From positions 1 through 64,000 of the forward strand of contig CAVSMM010000008.1 in the NCBI GenBank assembly GCA_963729165.1: a stretch of 64,000 nt of DNA, in the 5' to 3' direction. The first letter of the stretch is position 1. Every line of letters begins with the position of its first letter. Made by a program: the position numbers and the translations under genes. Of the stretch, positions 59,406 to 64,000 are shown one piece after another. Source of the DNA: JACCZX01 sp963729165. GTDB lineage: Bacteria; Pseudomonadota; Gammaproteobacteria; Burkholderiales; Burkholderiaceae_F. The notes under the pieces are model-generated. The model did not search any database and was not told the DNA's origin. It saw nothing but the letters and a program-made list of their open reading frames with translations.

Positions 59406-62049
59406 ATGAAAAGCGCAGATATCCGGGAAAAGTTCCTGCGGTACTTTGAGTCGAAGGGCCACACGATCGTGCGTGCGTCGAGTCTGCTCACGGCATCGGA
59501 CGATCCGACGTTGCTGTTCGTCAACTCCGGCATGGTGCAGTTCAAGGACGTGTTCACCGGCCGTGAGAAGCGGCCCTACACGCGAGCGACCACTGCCCAA
59601 AAGTCGCTGCGCGCCGGCGGCAAGCACAACGATCTCGAAAACGTCGGGTACACCGCGCGCCATCACACGTTTTTCGAGATGCTGGGCAACTTCAGCTTTG
59701 GCGACTATTTCAAGCGCGACGCGATTCGCTTTGCATGGCAGCTGCTGACCGAGGTGTATCAACTGCCCAAAGAGAAGCTATGGGCCACCGTGTATGTCGA
59801 CGACGACGAGGCGTACGACATCTGGACAAAAGAAATCGGAGTGCCGGCGGAGCGCTGCGTGCGTATCGGCGACAAACCGGGGCAGCCGAAATATGTGTCG
59901 GACAACTTCTGGCAGATGGCCGACACGGGACCTTGCGGGCCTTGCAGCGAAATTTTTTACGATCACGGCCCTCAGGTCGAAGGCGGTCCGCCCGGATCAC
60001 CCGACGCCGAAGGAGACCGCTACATCGAGATCTGGAACCTGGTGTTCATGCAATTCGATCGCGATGCCGCCGGTGTTCTGACGCCGTTGCCGCGTCCGTG
60101 TGTTGACACCGGAATGGGTCTCGAGCGGCTGGCAGCGGTGATGCAACATGTTTACTCGAATTACGACATCGATCTTTTTCAGAATCTGATCAAGGCCGCC
60201 GCGCGCGAAACGCACACGAGCGATCTCGGCAGCAATTCTCTTAAGGTGATCGCCGATCACATCCGGGCATGTTCGTTTCTGATTGCAGACGGCGTGATCC
60301 CCGGCAACGAAGGTCGAGGCTACGTGTTGCGGCGAATCATTCGCCGCGCGTTGCGTCACGGTTACAAGCTGGGTCAGATCGCAGCCGTTCTTTTTCAGAA
60401 TCGTCAAAGACGTTGCAGCCGAGATGGGTGTCGCTTATCCGGAACTCGTCGAGCAGCAACCGCGCATCGAATCGGTGTTAAAGCAGGAGGAAGAGCGCTT
60501 CGGCGAGACGCTTGCCAACGGAATGAAAATTCTCGACGCCGCGCTGGGCCAGATGAAGTCGGGTGATGCGCCGATGCTCGACGGCGAAACGGTGTTTCTG
60601 CTGTATGACACCTATGGGTTTCCGGTCGATCTCACCGGCGATATTTGCCGCGAGCGTGGCGTCGCGATCGATCACGCGGGCTTCGGCGAAGCGATGGAAC
60701 GGCAGCGCGGGCAGGCGCGCGCGGCGGCGCGCTTCAAGCTGGCGAGCGGCTTCGAATATGTTGGCGACAAGACGCGCTTCACCGGCTACTCATCGCTGGC
60801 GGATGACGCGAAGGTGATCGCGCTCTATCAGGAAGGCGCACCGGTGCAACGGTTGCAAGCGGGCGCCGACGGCATCGTCGTGCTCAACACAACACCGTTT
60901 TATTCGGAATCGGGTGGGCAGGTCGGCGACAAAGGCGTGCTCGAGTCGATCAGCGATCGGCATGTCGTTCGATTCGTGGTCGCTGATACGCAAAAGATTC
61001 AGGCCGATGTGTTCGGCCATCACGGGACACTCGAGTCCGGAACGCTGAATGTGGGCGACATCGTGCAAGCGAAAGTCGACGCGCTGGCACGCGAGCGCAC
61101 GCGCAACAATCATTCGGCGACGCATCTGATGCACGCAGCGCTGCGCGGCGTGCTGGGCAAGCATGTGCAGCAGCGGGGCTCGTTGGTCGACGCCGAGCGC
61201 ACGCGGTTTGATTTTTCCCACGACAAGGCGATGACGCCCGAAGAGATTCGCAAGGTCGAGGACATCGTCAATACGGCGATTCGGTCGAACGCACCGGTAT
61301 CGGCCAACGTGATGAAGTACGACGACGCGATCAAGGCGGGTGCACTGGCCTTTTTTGGCGACAAGTACGGCGACGAGGTGCGCGTGCTGCAAATGGGCGA
61401 GCACTCGACCGAGCTGTGCGGCGGCACGCATGTCGCGCGCACCGGTGATATCGGGTTTTTCAAGATCGTTTCCGAGAGCGGCGTGGCCGCGGGCGTGCGT
61501 CGCGTCGAGGCGGTCACCGGGCGTGGCGCGGTCGACTACGTGCAGGCATTGGACCGCGACCTGCAGCACGCGGCGTTTTTGCTGAAAGCGCCGGCGTCGG
61601 AAGTTGCGCAGAAGATCACGCAGATTCAGGAGAACGTGAAGTCGCTGGAACGCGAGCTGGCGCGCTTGAAAAGCAAGCTCGCGGCTTCGAAGGGAGACGA
61701 CCTTGCCTCGCAGGCGATCGATGTCAACGGCGTCAAGGTGCTGGCAGCATCGCTCGAAGGCGGCGACGCGAAGTCGCTGCGCGAGACGATGGATCAGTTG
61801 AAGGCCAAGTTGAAGAGCGCGGTGATCGTTTTGGGTGCCGTCGAAGGCGATCGCGTTCAGCTGGCGGCAGGTGTGACGGCCGATGCCACGTCCAAGGTCA
61901 AGGCAGGCGACCTCGTCAACTTCGTGGCGCAGCAGGTGGGCGGCAAAGGAGGCGGCCGCGCTGATATGGCGATGGCCGGCGGCAGCGATCCGAGCAAACT
62001 GATCAGCGCACTGGCGAGCGTGCAGTCGTGGGCGCAGCAGCGGCTGTGA
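59406..62049 (+). CDS. alaS: Alanyl-tRNA synthetase (one frameshift)
   Basis: Class II synthetase of about 880 residues. Motif 1 region is SADIREKFLRYFESKGHTIV, then GMVQFKDVFTGREKRPYTRA, HHTFFEMLGNFSFGDYFKRD and PRPCVDTGMGLERLAAVMQH. A single-base break near 60385 separates HGYKLGQ from QPFFFRIVKDVAAEMG. The editing domain has NNHSATHLMHAALRGVLG and HSTELCGGTHVARTGDIGFF, with His/Cys zinc ligands. The C-Ala oligomerisation domain ends GGKGGGRADMAMAGGSDPSK. One indel restores a full-length enzyme. Confidence 0.96.
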
Positions 62050-62052
62050 TCG

Positions 62053-62577
62053 ATGCAGGTCGAATACCGGCGTGCGTCGCCGGATGACGCCGCGGCAATG
62101 GTGCGGTTGATGAGCGACCCGCAGGTTTTCGCCGGCTTATTGCAGACGCCGTATCCGAGTGTCGAAGCATGGCGCAAGCATCTCGAGCAGCAGGCTGAGC
62201 AGAACGACGGCTGTCCACTTGCTTGCGATTGACAATGGCGAAGTCATCGCAAGCGGCGGGATTCACGGCGTCGGCGTACGGATGCGCCGCCGCCACGTCG
62301 CGGGCCTTGGCATTTGTGTTGCCCGCGAAAGACAGAAGCAAGGCGTGGGCTCGGAGATGATGCGTAGCGTCTGCTCGACTGGTCGGACAACTGGGCAGGA
62401 TATCTGCGCATCGAGCTCAATGTCTACATGGATAATGAGCGCGCCATCGCGCTGTATCGGCGATTCGGGTTCGAAATGGAAGGCACGCATCGCGCGCACG
62501 CGTTACGCGACGGCGTATACGTCGATACTCATGCGATGGCACGCTTCCATCCGAATCCGCCGCAGATACCGCGGTAG
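62053..62577 (+). CDS. GNAT-family acetyltransferase (frameshifted)
   Basis: About 170 residues. The start VEYRRASPDDAAAMVRLMSD PQVFAGL is followed, after a break near 62205, by VHLLAIDNGEVIASGGIHGV and the acetyl-CoA loop ARERQKQGVGSEMM. After another break near 62370 come LRIELNVYMDNERAIALYRR, FGFEMEGTHRAHALRDGVYV and DTHAMARF. This resembles the L-amino acid N-acyltransferase/RimL-like group. The start lies 3 bases after alaS, so it is probably cotranscribed. Confidence 0.78.
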
Positions 62578-62604
62578 CTCCGACTATCGAGAAACGGAAC
62601 TTCG

Positions 62605-62823
62605 ATGCGAACACTCTTGGTGCTGTCTCTGGTGCTTACGCTGCCGGGTTGTGCGGTCGTTGCCGTCGGTGCTGCCGTCGGCTCCGCCGCCGTCGCCGTC
62701 GGATCGGCGGCCGTATCGGTCGGAAGCACCGCCGTCGGCGTCACCACGGATGTGGTCGTCGGCACCGCCAAAGTGATCGGCAGTGCGGTCACGCCGGGCG
62801 ATTCGCAGCCCGCAGGCAAATAG
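62605..62823 (+). CDS. Small low-complexity lipoprotein
   Basis: 72 residues: signal LLVLSLVLTLPGC with a lipobox (LPGC), then an Ala/Val/Gly-Ser repeat (VGAAVGSAAVAVGSAAVSVG then STAVGVTTDVVVGTAKVIGS). Glycine appears at nearly every sixth to seventh position, resembling glycine-zipper membrane peptides. It is the first gene of a four-gene unit with two YbjQ proteins and an M48 peptidase. It ends 8 bases before the next ATG. Confidence 0.75.
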   Translation: MRTLLVLSLVLTLPGCAVVAVGAAVGSAAVAVGSAAVSVGSTAVGVTTDVVVGTAKVIGSAVTPGDSQPAGK

Positions 62824-62831
62824 GAGAACCA

Positions 62832-63152
62832 ATGCTCGTCAGCAACCTCGAACTGGTACCGGGCCGTCGAATCGTGTCGCACTACGGAATCGTGCAAGGA
62901 AGCACCGTTCGCGCGAAACATGTCGGCAAGGACATTTTCGCCGGGCTGAAGAACATCGTCGGCGGCGAGTTGAAGGGATATACCGAGTTGATGCAGGAAG
63001 CGCGGCAGGAAGCAGTTGACCGCATGATCGCCGAGGCGCAATCGATGGGCGCCAACGCAATCTTGAACGTGCGGTTTGCGACGACGTCGATCGCTGCCGG
63101 CGCTGCCGAAATACTGGCCTATGGAAGCGCGGTCCAGCTTGACGGGAAGCTA
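62832..63152 (+). CDS. YbjQ/UPF0145-family protein
   Basis: About 106 residues with MLVSNLELVPGRRIVSHYGI, VRAKHVGKDIFAGLKNIVGG, ELKGYTELMQEARQEAVDRM and MGANAILNVRFATTSIAAGA. The family forms pentameric rings. The natural end after AYGSAVQL is obscured by one indel: in the frame as given the protein runs on into the next gene, while a one-base change in a GGG run would end it at about 63152. AGGAG lies just upstream of ATG 62832. Confidence 0.85.
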
Positions 63153-63156
63153 GCCC

Positions 63157-63648
63157 GTGCTCGACCTGATCGAGTTTGGCCTATTTATTACATTGCTGAT
63201 CGTCGGCTTCTTCGCCGGCTCGATCGTCGAAAGGCGCCACTACGCATCGATTCGCAAGCGCGAGCGCGAGTATGCAGACGTACTCGCGTTTGCGGTGCGC
63301 TTTCCGCCGGATCGCGTCACGCCGCAGCGCGCATTTCTGGTCCACGGGACGGTCGTCATCAGCTCCGACTATTTCAAGACGTTCGTCGCGGGCTTGCGCA
63401 ACCTTTTCGGAGGTCGCGTGCGCACCTATGAAACGCTGATGGAGCGCGCGCGCCGCGAAGCGTTGTTGCGGTTGAAACACGATGCGCGGCGGCAGGGCGC
63501 CAAGCTGGTGATCTGCGTGCGCTTCGAAACAACAACGATATCGACCGGCTGGGCGGCGTCGATCGAAGTGTTTGCGTTTGGCACCGCGCTGATTCCGGAG
63601 CGCGACGCTGCGATTGCGTTCGGAGCTCGATCCGCCGTGCCGGCCTAG
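63157..63648 (+). CDS. YbjQ-family protein with N-terminal membrane helix
   Basis: 163 residues: one transmembrane helix (IEFGLFITLLIVGFFAGSIV) followed by a YbjQ domain (VTPQRAFLVHGTVVISSDYF, FVAGLRNLFGGRVRTYETLM, ERARREALLRLKHDARRQGA and LVICVRFETTTISTGWAASI). It is a tandem paralogue of the preceding soluble YbjQ. It begins at GTG 63157 right after it. A membrane-tethered and a free copy probably coassemble. Confidence 0.85.
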   Translation: MLDLIEFGLFITLLIVGFFAGSIVERRHYASIRKREREYADVLAFAVRFPPDRVTPQRAFLVHGTVVISSDYFKTFVAGLRNLFGGRVRTYETLMERARREALLRLKHDARRQGAKLVICVRFETTTISTGWAASIEVFAFGTALIPERDAAIAFGARSAVPA

Positions 63649-63657
63649 TCTTCGCGC

Positions 63658-64000
63658 GTGAAGTTCGAGAACCGCGCGCCCGCCGAGGGCATCAATTCTT
63701 CACGTGAGAATCCGCTGATCGAGCTCGGATGGCTGCTCGCGGGCAGCCTCGGCGGCATTGTCGCCCTGGTGATCGTGACGTCACTCGCGGCACAGTGGAT
63801 CGCTCCCCGCATACCGTACCGTTACGAAGCGAAGCTTGCAGCGCACGCTGCCGCAGTTCGCTACGGCGCCCGACACCGAAGCGGGCCGCCAGGTGCAGGC
63901 GGAACTGCAGGGGCTGGCCGATCGACTCGCAGCCGGCTTGATATGCCCGACGGCATGGTGGTGCGCATCGGTTATCGCGACGATCGAACCGTGAATGCCT
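63658..64000 (+). CDS. M48-family metallopeptidase (N-terminal part, frameshifted, runs off the window)
   Basis: GTG 63658 opens VKFENRAPAEGINSSRENPL with a transmembrane helix (WLLAGSLGGIVALVIVTSLA). A break near 63845 and another near 63930 lead to MPDGMVVRIGYRDDRTVNA. The phrase DGMxxxVxYxDxxTVNA is the start of M48 peptidase domains. The HExxH motif would lie beyond 64000. It is the fourth gene of the lipoprotein-YbjQ-YbjQ unit. Confidence 0.75.
   Translation, partial: MKFENRAPAEGINSSRENPLIELGWLLAGSLGGIVALVIVTSLAAQWIAPRIPYRYEAKLAAHAAAVRYGARHRSGPPGAGGTAGAGRSTRSRLDMPDGMVVRIGYRDDRTVNA

Noticed and set aside
62649..63431. Single 260-residue protein spanning lipoprotein, YbjQ and the next gene
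   Set aside because: The YbjQ domain occupies only the middle of the frame. The upstream part is the lipoprotein read in the wrong frame and the tail is the next gene out of frame, so separate genes with one indel are better.

Overview
The window looks like a chromosomal segment of an uncultured or draft-quality betaproteobacterium, probably Burkholderiales. The reasons are a PaaR-type TetR regulator beside phenylacetate genes, Bug/TctC binding proteins with a TctAB permease, a 54-residue protein beginning LAKPNYSFEKRQRE, a CcoI-like copper ATPase, and the general gene content. Many genes, above all in the first 12 kb, are broken by single-base indels. Several can be repaired by restoring one base to a short homopolymer (paaE, paaJ, thiC), so I treat most of them as sequence errors and annotate the composite genes.

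Layout. 1-7.4 kb: end of a phenylacetate catabolic cluster (paaE, paaR, 3-oxoadipyl-CoA thiolase) followed by a complete LivKHMGF-type ABC importer. 7.5-10.1 kb: a 2-keto-4-pentenoate hydratase-like gene and a PASTA-domain membrane protein, joined by a diverged tandem duplication of about 210 bp. 10.4-12.4 kb: TPP riboswitch and thiC. 12.5-16 kb: MacA/MacB-type efflux, with a Spy-like insert in the adaptor. 16-20.8 kb: a PAS/ATPase-like sensor, uppP, a DUF6498 membrane protein and a Ycf46-like AAA ATPase. 20.7-22.6 kb (minus): tRNA-Gly(CCC), thiS, thiG, trmB. 22.7-31.7 kb: an EF-hand miniprotein, a TonB-dependent receptor, a MarR/AraC/degenerate response-regulator cassette with a shared palindrome, kup and an ArsN2-like acetyltransferase.

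32-37 kb: housekeeping and small genes (rsgA, arfB, a haemolysin III-family gene, two small proteins, a Cys-pair repeat protein, an orphan Bug protein). 37-43 kb: a minus-strand tctC-enolase-tctB-tctA cluster divergent from an MFS transporter. 43.4-46.2 kb: a small peptide paralogous to the one at 32.2 kb, a DUF5993-DsbB-like pair, and an unrecognised HEWGH zincin-like protein. 46.5-50.7 kb: a secreted trio (DUF1588-type dihaem protein, DUF1501 protein, unknown). 50.9-62 kb: xthA, a YHS protein, glnS with an unusual internal insert, an aminopeptidase P, a sialidase-like remnant, a CcoI-like P-type ATPase and alaS. 62-64 kb: a GNAT gene, then lipoprotein/YbjQ/YbjQ-TM/M48 peptidase, running off the end.

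How it works together. The left end imports and degrades aromatic acids. The tct-enolase cluster suggests a second organic-acid uptake and isomerisation route. Two thiamine loci are present, with a TPP switch seen only at thiC. The most unusual items are the GlnRS insert, the paired MPTIxMERVVI miniproteins, the palindrome-linked regulator cassette with an Asp-less receiver, the DUF1588/DUF1501 trio and the orphan HEWGH protein. No CRISPR array, rRNA, complete insertion sequence or prophage was seen.
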